This document shows positions 17,073 to 28,700 of a DNA stretch of 64,000 bases, in pieces. The notes under the pieces were generated by a model. It saw nothing but the letters and a program-made list of their open reading frames with translations, had not been told where the DNA came from and did not search any database. The stretch spans positions 186,001 through 250,000 of the forward strand of contig NZ_SMSJ01000002.1 of the NCBI RefSeq assembly GCF_004355005.1, written 5' to 3'. Each line of letters opens with the position of its first letter. Positions within the stretch are counted from its first letter, which is position 1. The position numbers and the translations under genes were made by a program. The stretch is from Dankookia rubra (GTDB lineage: Bacteria > Pseudomonadota > Alphaproteobacteria > Acetobacterales > Acetobacteraceae).

Positions 17073-18263
17073 TCAATCCGCGCCCGCTGCGCGCGCATCC
17101 GGCGGCGCCACCACCCGCCGTGCCTCGCTGAGCTGCTCCTCGACCCAGACGCTGTGGTGTTCCCGGGCGTAGTTGAAGTCGACCCGCCCGGTCGACATCC
17201 CCTCAAGGGCGCCTTCGGTGCCGATGGTGCCGATGTAGATATGCCCGAGGATCACCGCGATCATCACCATTGCCATGGCACCATGGATGAAATGGGCGAT
17301 TTGCTGGCTGGTGACATTGTCGAGGACGGCCGGTGCCATCAGCAGGTAGCCGGTGACCGCGGCCGCCACGCCGCCGCCGACCTGAAACCAGAACAAAGCC
17401 TTCTGCGCCGCATTGAACCGGCCGGCCGGCGGATGCCCCTTCGCCATCGGCCCGCCCGCCTTGACCCAGGCGACATCGACCCGGGTGGGCCAATTGTCCC
17501 GCGCCCAGACGGCCAGCATGCCGGCCAGGCCGATGACAAAGGGAAAGGAAAGGAATTGGTGCGCCGCCTGGCCCCACCAGGTCAGCGCGGTGAAGGCCTC
17601 CGGCCCGACCACCGGCCGCAGCACGTAGACGCCGAAGGTGATGTTCAGCCCGGTCAGGCCGAGGATGACGAAGCTGGTGGCGACCATCCAGTGGTTGAAG
17701 CGCTCCAGCCAGGTATAGCGGGCGATGCTGCGGCCGGACCGGCCGGCCTCGATCCGCGTCGGCCCCTTCCAGAAAAACAGCCCGGCCAGCAGCGCGGTCG
17801 TGCCAAGCACCAGGATGGCGCCAGCGATGGTCAGCACCGTGGTGCGCCAGGACCGCCAGTCGCGACCGACCGGCTGGACCAGAATGCCGGCGGACTGGTT
17901 GGGAATGCTGACCATGCCCCGCACTACGCCGAGCCTCCGCGCTTCCTCCAGCTCGACATCGGCCGCGTCCGGCCCGCCGCGCGCGGTGAAGGGCGGAGGC
18001 GCGACGATGGGTGCGACCGGGACGGCAGGGCGCGGCGCGATGCCCTCAGGCGCAGCGCTGCGCGGCTGCCCGGTGGCCGGCTGCTGCTCGCTGCTGGTCG
18101 GCTGCTGGCTGTTGTTGGTGCCGCCGCGGCCGGCGCCAACCTCGGGTGCCGAGGATTGCACCTCCGGCGAGCCGGAAGGGACGCCGGGCGCCTGCTGCTG
18201 AGCCAGCGCGACGCCACTGACGGCCAGGAGCAGCAGGAAGCCGAGCGCGCGAACCGCGGTCAT
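17073..18263 (-). CDS. fdoI: Formate dehydrogenase gamma subunit, cytochrome b556
   Basis: A 396-residue membrane subunit that passes electrons from the Fe-S subunit to quinone. A signal peptide (about 1-21) leads into a Gln/Pro-rich periplasmic stretch to about residue 115, then a first helix at about 142-164 and the FdnI/FdoI core: RYTWLERFNHWMVATSFVILG with haem His, GQAAHQFLSF, then IAHFIHGAMAMVMIAVILGHIYIG with further haem histidines. The core matches E. coli FdoI (211 residues), so about 180 N-terminal residues are extra. Its start overlaps the beta subunit stop by four bases (ATGA), marking one operon. Confidence 0.93.
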   Translation of the reverse strand: MTAVRALGFLLLLAVSGVALAQQQAPGVPSGSPEVQSSAPEVGAGRGGTNNSQQPTSSEQQPATGQPRSAAPEGIAPRPAVPVAPIVAPPPFTARGGPDAADVELEEARRLGVVRGMVSIPNQSAGILVQPVGRDWRSWRTTVLTIAGAILVLGTTALLAGLFFWKGPTRIEAGRSGRSIARYTWLERFNHWMVATSFVILGLTGLNITFGVYVLRPVVGPEAFTALTWWGQAAHQFLSFPFVIGLAGMLAVWARDNWPTRVDVAWVKAGGPMAKGHPPAGRFNAAQKALFWFQVGGGVAAAVTGYLLMAPAVLDNVTSQQIAHFIHGAMAMVMIAVILGHIYIGTIGTEGALEGMSTGRVDFNYAREHHSVWVEEQLSEARRVVAPPDARAAGAD

Positions 18264-18856
18264 ACCGACAGCTCCTGCTTATAGGCGGTCCGCCAGCCCC
18301 AGGCGCCGCTGCCGAAGCCGCGCTGCTGCACGCGTTCCTTGTAGATGCCGGCGATGATGTCGCCGTCGCCCGCGAGCAGCGCCTTGGTCGAGCACATCTC
18401 GGCGCAGAGCGGCAGCTTGCCCTCGGCAATGCGGTTGCTGCCGTACTGCATGTACTCGACAGGGGTGTTGTCCTGCTGCGGCCCGCCGGCGCAGTAGGTG
18501 CACTTGTCCATCTTGCCGCGGCCGCCGAAGTTGCCGACTTTCGGGTATTGCGGCGCGCCGAAGGGGCAAGCGTAAAAGCAGTAGCCGCAGCCGATGCAGA
18601 GATCCTTGTCGTGCAGCACCAGCGCGTCCGCGGTGCCATAGAAGCAGGACACGGGGCAGACCGCGGCGCAGGGCGCGTCGGTGCAGTGCATGCAGGCCAT
18701 GGAGATCGAGCGCTCGCCCGGTTTGCCGTCGTTCAGCGTGACGACGCGCCGCCGGTTGATGCCCCAGGGCACCTCGTGCTCATTCTTGCAGGCGGTGACG
18801 CAGGCATTGCATTCAATGCAGCGGTCGCTGTCGCAGAGGAACTTGAGTCGTGCCAT
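18260..18856 (-). CDS. fdoH: Formate dehydrogenase beta subunit, 4Fe-4S protein
   Basis: A 198-residue electron-transfer subunit starting at ATG 18856 with GGGAG upstream. Four cysteine clusters can be seen: CIECNACVTAC, CMHCTDAPCAAVC, CIGCGYCFYAC and CTYC with later C...C near PLCAEMCSTKAL, enough for four [4Fe-4S] centres. It ends with a short tail rather than the membrane helix of E. coli FdnH, so it may be held by the gamma subunit alone. It lies between the alpha subunit (73-base gap) and the overlapping gamma gene. Confidence 0.94.
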   Translation of the reverse strand: MARLKFLCDSDRCIECNACVTACKNEHEVPWGINRRRVVTLNDGKPGERSISMACMHCTDAPCAAVCPVSCFYGTADALVLHDKDLCIGCGYCFYACPFGAPQYPKVGNFGGRGKMDKCTYCAGGPQQDNTPVEYMQYGSNRIAEGKLPLCAEMCSTKALLAGDGDIIAGIYKERVQQRGFGSGAWGWRTAYKQELSV

Positions 18857-18929
18857 TACCGTGTCTCCCCGCGGGAACGGCGGCGATCCACGTTCCACGC
18901 CGTGCGGCGCTGCCCGGTCGCGGCCATGC

Positions 18930-21884
18930 TCAGGCGCTCCTGATCTGGCAAAGCGTGACCTTGGTTTCCTGCATGAAGGTCACGGGATCGTAGCCGTAGG
19001 TGGTCACGGTGTTGGCGCTCTCGCCAAGCACGATCGGGTCGGTGCCGGGTGGGTAAAAGCTCCGCCGGTCCTCGCCCTGCCACCAGCCGCCGAAATGGTA
19101 GGGCATGAAGGCGACGCCCTTCCCCACCCGGTCGGTGATCATCGCCTTCACCTTGATCCGGCTGTTGCTTTCCGGGCCAAGCACCCAGACATACTGGGCA
19201 TTGGTGATACCGCGCGCCGAGGCATCGGCCGGGTTGATCTCGATGAACATGTCCTGCTGCAGCTCGGCGAGCCAGGGGTTGGACCGGGTCTCCTCGCCGC
19301 CGCCCTCATACTCGACCAGCCGCCCCGAGGTGAGGATGATCGGGAAGTCGCGTGCCACGCCATGCGAGCGCATCTGCACGGACAAGCCGAGATGCGGCAC
19401 CCGGAAGCCGCGGCGGTCGCGCAGAGTCGGGTAGGTCCCGGTCGGCGCCGGCGCCTTCGGGTCGGCCGCCATCACCGCGGCCTGGTCGGGCGTCGGAATC
19501 AGGTCGGTGCGCGGGGTATAGATCGGCTCGCGGTGCATCGGCACCGGATCGGGCAGGTTCCAGGCGACGGCGCGGGCCTTGGCATTGCCGTAGGGAAGGC
19601 AGCCATGGTCCATCGCCACCCGGATGATGCCGGCCGAGAGGTCGGTCGACCAGGAGACGCGATCGATGTTCTCCCCGCCGACGCGTGCGATGCTCTCCTT
19701 CTCATGCGCTGTCAGCTCGTCGAACCAGCCGAGCCGCTTGAGCACGGCGACGGTGAACTCGGGATAACCGCCCTCGATCTCCGAGCCCTTGGACCAGCTG
19801 CCCTCGGCCAGCAGAGTCTCCCCGTTCCGCTCCACCCCGAAGCGGGCACGGAAGGTGCCGCCGCCCTCCTTCACGTGCAACGAGGTGTCGTAGAGAATGT
19901 GCGTCCCCGGGTGCTTCATCTCCGGCGTTCCCCAGCAGGGCCAGGGCAGGCCGTAAACCTCGCCCTCCACCGGCGACCCCTTGGCGCCGCGCAGCGTAGT
20001 GATGTCGAAATACTGCTGGTTCTGCATGTGGTGCCGCAGGCGTTCCGGCGACTGGCCGGTATAGCCAAGCGCCCAGGTGCCGCGGTTGATCTCGCGCAGG
20101 ATGTCCTCGACGACCACCACACCGTCACTGACCTTGATGTTCTTGAACATCTCGTCGGCGAAGCCGAGGCGCTTCGCCAGGTCGTACATCACGTCGTAGT
20201 CGTTGCGGCTTTCGAAGATCGGCTTCACCACCTGCTCGCCCCATTGCAACGAGCGGTTCGAGGCGGTGCGGCTGCCGACTGTCTCGAAGCTGGTGCAGAT
20301 CGGCAGCAGGTAGGTGCCGTCGCGCCGGTTGGAGATCTGCGCGTAGGTGGTCGGGTGCGGGTCGCAGACCACCATGAGCTCGAGCTGCTCCATGGCCTTC
20401 ACCGCTTCCGGCATGCGGGTCACGGTATTGCCGCCATGGCCCATCACGAAGATGGCCTTACAGTTGGACGGCTGGTCCACCTGGTCGCGCGGCAGGACCA
20501 CGCTGTCGAACCAGCGGGTGCTCGGGATGCCCGGCGTTTCCATGAACTTCTTGCTGACGAAGCGGGATTGCATCCACTCGTAGTCGACCTGCCAGACCCG
20601 GCACCAGTGCCGCCAGGCGGCCTCGTCCAGCCCGTAATAGGCCGGCAAGGTCGAGATATCGAGGCCCATATCCGTCGCGCCCTGCACGTTGGTATGGCCG
20701 CGGAAGATGTTGCAGCCGGTCCCGGCGCTGCCGACATTGCCTGTCGCCATGCAGAGGATGCTGAAGGCGCGGACATTTGCGGTGCCGACGGTCTTCTGCG
20801 TCGCGCCCATGCACCAGATCAGCGTCGCCGGCTTCTGCGTGGCGAAGACCTGCGCCATGCGCTTCAGCTGCGCCTCGGGCACTCCGGCGACGCGCTCGAC
20901 CTCCTGCGGGGTCCACTTGGTCACCTCCCGGCGGATCTCGTCCATGCCGTAGACCCGCTGGGCGATGAACTCCTTGTCCTCCCAGCCATTCTGGAAGATG
21001 TGCCAAAGCATCCCCCAGATGATCGGGATGTCGGTGCCCGGGCGGATGCGGACGTAATCGGTCGCGTGCGCCGCGGTGCGGGTGAAGCGCGGGTCGACGA
21101 CGAAGAAGTTGGAACGGTTCAGCTCCCGTCCTGCAAGCAGATGCTGCACGGCAATGGGATGGGATTCCGCCGGGTTGCCGCCCATGACGATCATCGTCTT
21201 GGAATTGCGGATGTCGTTGTAGCTGTTGGTCTGGGCGCCATAGCCGAAGGTGTTGGCGACGCCGGCAACGGTGGTGCTGTGGCAGATGCGGGCCTGGTGG
21301 TCGGTGTTGTTGGTGCCCCAGAAGGCGCCGAATTTGCGAAAAAGGTACGCGGCTTCGTTGGTGAATTTGGCGCTGCCCAGCCAGAACACCGCCTCGGGCG
21401 TCGAGCGCTGGCGGATCTCGAGCAGCTTCTGGCTGATCTCTGCCATCGCTTGGTCCCAGGAGAGCCGCTGCCACTCCCCGCTGACCAGCTTCATCGGGTA
21501 TTTCAGCCGCCGGCCGCCATGCACCAGTTCGCGCACGCTGGCGCCCTTGGCGCAGTGCGTGCCGCGGTTGATCGGCGACTCGAAGGCCGGCTCCTGCCCG
21601 GTCCAAACGCCGTTCTGCACCTCGGCGATGACGGAGCAGCCGACCGAGCAATGGGTGCAGACATTCTTGATGCGGCGCGGCGGCACGCTGCGGCCCTCCG
21701 CCCCGGCCATCGCCTGCGCCTTGGCCAGCCGCGGCGGCAAGGCGCCGAGCGCCGCCAGCCCCGCCCCGCCCAGCCCGGCCTGCTTCAGAAAGCTACGGCG
21801 GTCGGCGCCACTGCCCGAAAGCCCTCGGTAGGCTTCGGATAACCGACGCCGGCCGGCCTCTGCCTCGCTGCGCCGGATCAGCAT
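18930..21884 (-). CDS. fdoG: Formate dehydrogenase alpha subunit, Mo/W-bis-MGD, TAT exported
   Basis: A 984-residue catalytic subunit that oxidises formate to CO2. A twin-arginine signal DRRSFLK lies at 28-34 in a 60-residue leader, placing the complex on the periplasmic face. The [4Fe-4S] ligands are Cys76, Cys79, Cys83 and Cys111. The metal ligand region reads ARICHSTTVAG, so Cys201 followed by His202 stands where FdnG/FdoG of E. coli has selenocysteine; the gene therefore needs no SelB/SelC system. Length and later blocks (NPAESHPIA, GTGCNIFRGHTNVQGATD) match the family. Upstream by 12 bases is a small TAT protein of the same operon. Confidence 0.95.
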   Translation of the reverse strand: MLIRRSEAEAGRRRLSEAYRGLSGSGADRRSFLKQAGLGGAGLAALGALPPRLAKAQAMAGAEGRSVPPRRIKNVCTHCSVGCSVIAEVQNGVWTGQEPAFESPINRGTHCAKGASVRELVHGGRRLKYPMKLVSGEWQRLSWDQAMAEISQKLLEIRQRSTPEAVFWLGSAKFTNEAAYLFRKFGAFWGTNNTDHQARICHSTTVAGVANTFGYGAQTNSYNDIRNSKTMIVMGGNPAESHPIAVQHLLAGRELNRSNFFVVDPRFTRTAAHATDYVRIRPGTDIPIIWGMLWHIFQNGWEDKEFIAQRVYGMDEIRREVTKWTPQEVERVAGVPEAQLKRMAQVFATQKPATLIWCMGATQKTVGTANVRAFSILCMATGNVGSAGTGCNIFRGHTNVQGATDMGLDISTLPAYYGLDEAAWRHWCRVWQVDYEWMQSRFVSKKFMETPGIPSTRWFDSVVLPRDQVDQPSNCKAIFVMGHGGNTVTRMPEAVKAMEQLELMVVCDPHPTTYAQISNRRDGTYLLPICTSFETVGSRTASNRSLQWGEQVVKPIFESRNDYDVMYDLAKRLGFADEMFKNIKVSDGVVVVEDILREINRGTWALGYTGQSPERLRHHMQNQQYFDITTLRGAKGSPVEGEVYGLPWPCWGTPEMKHPGTHILYDTSLHVKEGGGTFRARFGVERNGETLLAEGSWSKGSEIEGGYPEFTVAVLKRLGWFDELTAHEKESIARVGGENIDRVSWSTDLSAGIIRVAMDHGCLPYGNAKARAVAWNLPDPVPMHREPIYTPRTDLIPTPDQAAVMAADPKAPAPTGTYPTLRDRRGFRVPHLGLSVQMRSHGVARDFPIILTSGRLVEYEGGGEETRSNPWLAELQQDMFIEINPADASARGITNAQYVWVLGPESNSRIKVKAMITDRVGKGVAFMPYHFGGWWQGEDRRSFYPPGTDPIVLGESANTVTTYGYDPVTFMQETKVTLCQIRSA

Positions 21885-21896
21885 AGCGCGCGGCCC

Positions 21897-22109
21897 TCAG
21901 TAACGGTTGGTGCGGTAAAAGACCCGCACATGGTCGGTTTCGCGGTAGCGGGGGGCACGCTTCTCAGCCTCGGTTTCCTTCCGCGGCGGCAGGCCCCCGG
22001 TGCTGCCATCCGCCTCGAAGGCAGCGGCCGGCGCCGCGACCGCCGCCAGCCCGAGGCCACCCAGAAACCGCCGGCGCGCCTGCGCCATGCCGTCAGATCC
22101 GTCCCGCAT
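21897..22109 (-). CDS. Formate dehydrogenase-region small TAT protein
   Basis: A 70-residue protein starting at ATG 22109 with GGAGACC upstream. A twin-arginine-like leader ARRRFLGGLGLAAVAAPAAA is followed by a short polar domain and the conserved ending ETDHVRVFYRTNRY. This matches the small 'formate dehydrogenase region TAT target' family found directly ahead of fdh alpha genes in proteobacteria. Its role in assembly of the dehydrogenase is not established. It is the first gene of the operon, 12 bases before the alpha subunit. Confidence 0.85.
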   Translation of the reverse strand: MRDGSDGMAQARRRFLGGLGLAAVAAPAAAFEADGSTGGLPPRKETEAEKRAPRYRETDHVRVFYRTNRY

Positions 22110-22262
22110 CGCCAGGTCTCCCACCGGAATCCAGCCGGCAACGCGCGAGGCGGCAGCGGGATGCCACGCCAAGGGGTGGAGTCGGAGGGGTTTTTCGGCC
22201 GGGCAACCGGTCCCTGCAGCGGGGCGTTGCGGCGACGCCCAAACCCTCAGGATACCGAACCC

Positions 22263-22535
22263 ATGCCGGCGCCCGCCCGACTCGCTTTCGGCCTGCTGCT
22301 GCTTGCCGTCCCGATCGCTGCCGCGGCGCAGGGTACCGCGCCCGGCCAAGGCGTGACCCGGCCGATCCCGCAGGGCGCCCCGCCGGCGCAGCCGCCGGCG
22401 CCGGTACCCGGCACGCTGGGCGACGGGCGGCCGAAGGAGGATCCGGGCGGCGGCGCGGCCAGTACCGCGCCCGGCACCACGTCCAGCCTGCCGCTGCCGC
22501 CGGCGGGCCAAGCCAACCCGCCCGACAAGCAATAG
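22263..22535 (+). CDS. Small exported Pro/Gly-rich protein, unknown function
   Basis: A 90-residue protein with a signal peptide (MPAPARLAFGLLLLAVPIAAAAQG, cleavage after AAA-Q likely). The mature part is low complexity (TRPIPQGAPPAQPPAPVPGT...). AGGA lies about 10 bases ahead of the ATG. It is divergent from the formate dehydrogenase operon and precedes the giant repeat gene, with no sign of a shared function. Coding is plausible from the signal peptide, but composition bias makes any family call impossible. Confidence 0.55.
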   Translation: MPAPARLAFGLLLLAVPIAAAAQGTAPGQGVTRPIPQGAPPAQPPAPVPGTLGDGRPKEDPGGGAASTAPGTTSSLPLPPAGQANPPDKQ

Positions 22536-22607
22536 GCAGTCCGCCCAGCCTATCGGAACACCAGGTTCCTCGGCCGCCTGCCGCCTGGCCAGGCAGCTCT
22601 AATCTTT

Positions 22608-22630
22608 CTTGAGATTATATCAATCTTAAG
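22608..22630. promoter_or_regulatory. A/T-rich inverted repeat ahead of giant gene
   Basis: CTTGAGATT (22608-22616) and AATCTTAAG (22622-22630) match at 8 of 9 positions around five bases. AATCTT also occurs at 22601-22606, making a triple half-site. The 22590-22690 stretch is the most A/T-rich part of this window, so it is likely the promoter and operator of the 9.4 kb gene that begins at 22721. Confidence 0.5.
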
Positions 22631-22720
22631 TTGAATGAAGATGCCGGTTCATACATAAGCTTTTTGGCGTGCCTTTGCACATGATTATCAACTCCGGCGC
22701 GCATTCAGGGGTGCCAGGGC

Positions 22721-25700
22721 ATGGCGCCGCGCCCCCTCGTCTCGTTCTCGAATGTCAGTTCCACCGATGTCTTTCTCGGCAATACCGCGACCTACACACT
22801 ACGGTTCGACAACCAGCCGACCGACCCAGCCGATGTGGGCTATGCACCCTATATCGATCTCATCCTGCCCCATGATGGCATCGACGGCGGCGGCCCCGGC
22901 GACACCCCGACCAACGACGGCCTGAGTTTCATCCAGGCGCTGCATCTTGGCGTCCCGCTTGCCGCCATCCTTGTCGAGTTCGATGCGGCCGGCTCGGCGC
23001 TGCACCCCTTTGCCCTCGATGCTCAGGGCAACCCGCTGGTCATTCACGGGACACCGGGCGACCAACTCGTCGTGCTCAAGCTGCCCTTCGGCAGCTTCAC
23101 CGCCAGCCAGACCGCGGCCGATATCCAACTTACCCTCGGCCTCTCCGACCTGGCGGATCTCGGCCAGCCGCTGCAGGTCATCGCCACCGGCGGCTTCGCC
23201 TATGGCGCCGACGAGTTCAACAATCCGGCGGGCGACCCCGTCACCGCCGGCGATGCCGCGACGCTGGCGATCAACCCCATCGTCGCCACCCTGCATGTCG
23301 ACTACTGGGGCCCGGAGCAGGAAACCGCGACCGGTCCTTCCTATCCACGCACCTGGGTGGCCTGGGCGGAACTCGCCAACGGCCAGAGCTTCGACAACCT
23401 GACGCTGACCGACGTCCTGCCCGACGGCGTGGTGCTGACCAGGACGCCGCAACTGATCGACGGGCTGACCGGGCACGCCCTGCCCGGCACCGTCGAGGTG
23501 GTGCAGAACGCCGACGGCTCCCAGACCGTCACCGGCGCCTTCCAGGGCACCATCCTGGCCGGCGCGGTCAAGCCGATGTTGAAGATGGACTGGTACGTCA
23601 CTGAGTTCCTCGGCAATACCGCGCTGCGGCCGAATACGCCGGTGCTCGACCCCGGAACTGGCGCCTTCCGTTCCTTGCAGGACAATGCGCGGCTGCAGGT
23701 GGACTGGATCCCGATCGACACCCGCGACCGAGCCGATCTCGGCCAGCCGCAGGGCACCAGTCCGAGCATCAGGATCGACATCGACCCGGCCGGGGCGGAG
23801 GATGTTGTCACCGCCAAGTCGATCGCCATCCAGAAGGGCGTAGCCCTGGTCGGCGGCGATGCCGACCATAATGGCGTGGCGGACTGGCAGCCCGGCGGCG
23901 ACCTGCAATACACGCTGAACGGCCAGGTCTCGAACTACTTCGAGATGAAGGACCTAGTCGTCAACGACACCCTCGGCGATGGCCAGACCTTCGATGCTGC
24001 GCAAGTGCCGACCATCTCGATCCATGAGGGTGGCAGGCTCGTCTACAGCGGTGCGGTGCTCTATTCCGTCGGTGTCGGCGGGGCCGGGGCAGCGGCGAAG
24101 ACCGCCGCGGGCAAGACGCCGCTGGTCTTCGACATCTCCGGAACCATGCTGCAGGCCGGGCTGGACGCGGTGCTGGACGGCAACGGCGGCGAACTCGGCG
24201 CCGTGCCGCACGCCACCGCCTACCAGCCCGCCTCCATCACCATCGCCTACCACACCACGCTCGATGCCGGCTGGACCGGGACCGTTCCCGGCGACAAACG
24301 GGTCGACCAGGGCGACCCGGTCCGCAACGACGTGCTCTACGACGGCGCCGTCTACCTGACCGGCAGGGTGCCGGAGGACGACAGCGACGCCCATGTCACC
24401 CTGCCGGTCAGCACCGTCTCGAAGGCGATCTACGCCATCAATGGCAACACCGCGAAGGGCACCACCGGCCTCGATGCGCCGGCGCATACCCAGGCGGGCG
24501 ACCTGATCACCTTCCGCATCGGCCTCGATATGCCGCTGACCTCGGCGCATAAGGTCACGCTGGCGGATTTCCTGCCGCTTCCGGTCCTGCACGCGGCCGA
24601 TGCCGATGCGGACCCGGCGACGCCCGCGGCCTTCAGCTTCGTCAACCTCGCCGATGCCGGATCGCCGGCCGCAGGCGTGGTGAAGTTCGGCCCCGCCGAC
24701 ACCTTTCACCTGACCCTGCCGGGGCAAACCCCGAAGCTTTCCTTCGACGTCGCCGGCAACAGCCTGACGCTCGATTTCGGCGACGTCGCCGATCCGACCT
24801 ATCAGCAGACGAAGCTCGATCTGCTGATGACGCTGCGGGTGAACGATCTGCCCTTCGGCGACGGGCTGCTGCTGACCAACCAGGTCACCTCGCGCGAGAC
24901 CAACTCCTTCGACGAGGTCTCCGCCAGCAACGCGATTATCCAGTTCGTTCTCGGCGAGCCGATCCTGAAGATCACCAAGGGAGTGATCGGCAGCGACAAT
25001 CCGGCCTCGATCTTCCTCAATACCACGACATCGGACGAGGCAACCGGACCGCTCGCCTTCACAGCCCCGGGCAGCGCCGGGCCGCGCTTCGCCGGGACCA
25101 TCAGCAGCGACTTGCTCTCGGCCAAGCCGATCGATGCCGACCTCGGCAATGCCGATGCCGGCGACACCGTCTCCTTCGCCATCGTGATCGAGAACAAGGG
25201 CCAGGGCTGGCGCGGTGCCTTCGACACGCTGATCCGCGACATCCTGCCGACCGGCTATGTCGGCACCGGCTCCGGCGCCGAAGGCATCAACCTGCAGGTC
25301 ACCGACGGCGCCGGCAAGCCGCTCGCCTGGAAGGAGATCGGCGGCGGGCTGTTCGACGCCGCCGGCGGGATCGAGCTGATCGACCCCGCAGGCGGCAACG
25401 GCGCGATCGGCAGCTACGATGCGGCGAGCGGCGCCAACATTGCCGTCATCACCTACGACCTGAGGCTCGCGAGTACGCTGCCCTTGGCTGCGGTGCCGCT
25501 TCGCAACACCGCCGAGATTGCGCATTATGCCGCCGAGGAAGGCGGCATCGACCGGGTGCCGAGCGACATCCTGCCGACCAGCGACGATGCGTCCATCGCC
25601 AATCTCCCTGCGATCACCAAGCTGGTCAGCGGCAGCAGCCTCGGCGTCACCGGCACTGCGCAGGGCCATGCTGCGCTCACCGACTTGGCGATCGGCGAGA

Positions 25701-28700
25701 CGGTCACCTACACTCTTACCGTCCGCTTGCCGGAAGGCACGGCCACCGCGCTGCAGCTGCAGGACTTGCTGCCGAACGTAAATGGCCAGTTGCAGGCCAT
25801 CTCCGCAACGCTGACCAGCATCGGTGCCAGCCTGTCGGGCGGGTCGCAATTCGCGTCAGGCAAGGCGGCGGTGCTGAGCGACCGCGACGGCGACGGCGTG
25901 GCAGACACGTTGAGCTTTGACTTCGGCACCGTCGCCAATGCGCCCGACAACCTGGTGGACGGCAATGACCTGATCACCGTGCAGGTGGTGGCTCGGCTGA
26001 CCGACACGGCGGCCAATCGCGCGCTGGACGGTCAGGTGCTGACCAATACCGCCACTCTCAGCTTCCAGGCCGGCAGCGACCCGGCTGACCGTCGCAGCGT
26101 CAGCGCCACGGCGGATGTCGATGCGGTGAAGCCGCACCTCATCCTTGCCAAGGACATCAGCCAGGCAACCGGCGACGCCGCCGACATCGTCACCTACACG
26201 ATCGAGCTCAGGAACCAGGCGCAGGGCTACGACGCCGCAGCCTTTGATATCTCGATCGACGACAACCTGCTGCACGACCTCGGCATCAATGCCAGCGTCA
26301 TAGCCGATTCCGTCAGCTTCGCCGCGGGCAGCGCGGCCGCTTCGGTGGTGCAGGGCAATGCCGCCGGCGCCACCGCGTTGCAGGTGACCGCGGCCCAGCT
26401 CGACCCTGGCCAGTTCCTTCGCTTCACTTTCAAGGCGCAGATCAGCGACACCGTGCCGTCCGGCACCACCATCACCAACACCGCCACCGCCAGCACCCTG
26501 CCCGGCACCGACCCGCAGGAGCATGTCTACGTCCTGTCGGACGACGCGGCCTTCAGGGTCAACGGCCCCAGCATCACCAAGTCGGTCTGGCTGACCAGCT
26601 ATGCCGATACCGGGACGGCACAGGGCAGCAGCGCCGCTGACGCCGACGTCAAGGTGAACGAGGAGATCACCTACCGGATCACCATCACCCTGCCGGAAGG
26701 AACAAGCCGGAATCTCCACATCACCGACCTGCTCGCCGATAGTCTCGCCACCGGCACCGGCGGCGGGCTGCTGAGCTACGTGGCGCGCTCGGCCAGGCTC
26801 GTTTCGGTCGGCAGCAACCTCAGCGGCGGCAGCCTCCTCGCGGCGCCCACCATCACCGCGACAGATACCGGCACGCCGAACGGCCATGCGGACCAGATCC
26901 GCTTCGATTTCGGCACAATCTACAACGACCCGCACCTGACCGCGGCCGGCGGCGACGACATCGTCGTCGAGTTGAGGGCCGTGGCGGCCGATGTCACCGC
27001 CAACCAGGCCGGCGACCGGCTGGTGAACAGCGCCTATGCGGAAACCGACCTCGGCAGGTCGACGACCAGGACGGCGACGGTCGACTTCGTAGAGCCGAGC
27101 CTGCTCCTCGACAAATCGGTCGACATTGCCACCGGCAATGCCGGCGACATCGCCACCTATACGGTCACCATCCGGCATGCCGCTTCCAGCTCGGCCGATG
27201 CCTACGACCTCGACCTCTCGGACCTGCTGCCGGGGGCCGAGGCCTATGTGGCCGGCAGCCACAGCACGCTCGCCGGCCTGAGCATTGCCGGTGGCGCGAT
27301 CCGCCTCCACCAGGACACCTTCGCGCTCGGCAGTGCGCCGATCACCTTCAGCTACCAGGCCAAGCTGCTCGACAACGTCGTCAATGGGCAGGTCATCACC
27401 AATACCGCGCTGCTCGATTGGCAGACCGCCAGCGCGACGCAGGCGCCGAGCCCGGGCCGCAGCTTCACCGCGAGCGACCCGGCAACGGTGACCGTCGCCC
27501 TCGGCAATACGATCGCCAAGACAGTCGATGCCGGCAGCAACACCTATACCACCGGCAGCAATGCCGCGGCCGGCGAGACCTTCACCTACACCATCACGGC
27601 CACGCTGGCCGAGGGGGCTCAGCACCTGGTGCTGACAGACCTGCTGCCGGCCGGGCTCACTTTCGTCTCCGCCTCTCTGGCTTCGATCGGCAGCAACATC
27701 ACCGCGGCGGCGCAGGCCAACGGCACCTGGAATGCCACGACACGAAAGGTCACCTTCGACTTCGGCGATGTCGTCAATGCCGGCGAGAACGTCACCGATG
27801 CCCGGGACCAGGTCATTGTCCAGGTCGTGGCGCAGGTGCCCGCCGGCGCCGCAGCGGGCACGGCGCTGACCAATACCGGCCTGCTCTCCTCCAGCGTGCC
27901 GCTCAACGGTTACGGCGTCATGCTCGGCACCGCGCAGCCGGATCTGGCCAGCACGAAGACGATCACCACCGTCGCCGCTCGCATCGGTGACCTGGCCTTC
28001 ATTGACAAGAATGGCAACGGCATTCAGGACTCGGGTGAGAGCGGGGTTAACGGCCTGATCGTCAAGCTGCTCGATCCGACCTCCGATGCGGTGCTGCAGA
28101 CCACGGTCACCGCGACCATCGGCGGCGTGGCCGGCAGCTATGCCTTCAGCAGCCTAGTCCCCGGCCAGTACAAGCTGCAATTCGTGCCGTCCGGGACGAC
28201 CTCGGCCTACCTGTTCTCCCCCGCTGATGCCGGCACGGACGATGCGAAGGACAGCGACGCCAACCCGTCCGGCGGCAAGACCGGCACTTACACGCTGACG
28301 AACGGCGCCAATCTGACCAGCGTCGATGCAGGCCTCTATCTGCCGATTACCATCGGCGACCATGTCTTCGAGGACGTGAACGGCAACAAGCTGCAGGATG
28401 CCGGCGACAAGCCTTTGGCCGGCATCACGGTGCAACTGCTCGACAGCCTTAATCTGCCAATCGCCGGCAGATCGGTCGTCACCGGCGCCGATGGCCTCTA
28501 CAGCTTCTCCGGCTTGGCGCCCGGCAAATATGCCGTGCAGTTCACCAGGCCGGCCGGCTCCGCCTGGGTCATCACCGGTACTACCAGCGGCGCCACCGCG
28601 ACCGACAGCGACCCGAATACCGGGACCGGCATCACCGTCGGCAAGACCTACGCCTCGGGCGCCAGCGACGGCACGATCGATGCCGGCTTCTACCTCCCAG

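Noticed and set aside
18681-21842. Open frame of more than 1000 codons opposite the formate dehydrogenase alpha gene
   Set aside because: The minus-strand frame has all catalytic motifs. The plus frame is a GC-bias artefact.
18930-21884. Possible selenocysteine formate dehydrogenase
   Set aside because: The metal ligand codon is a Cys codon in the ARICHS motif; no in-frame TGA is present.
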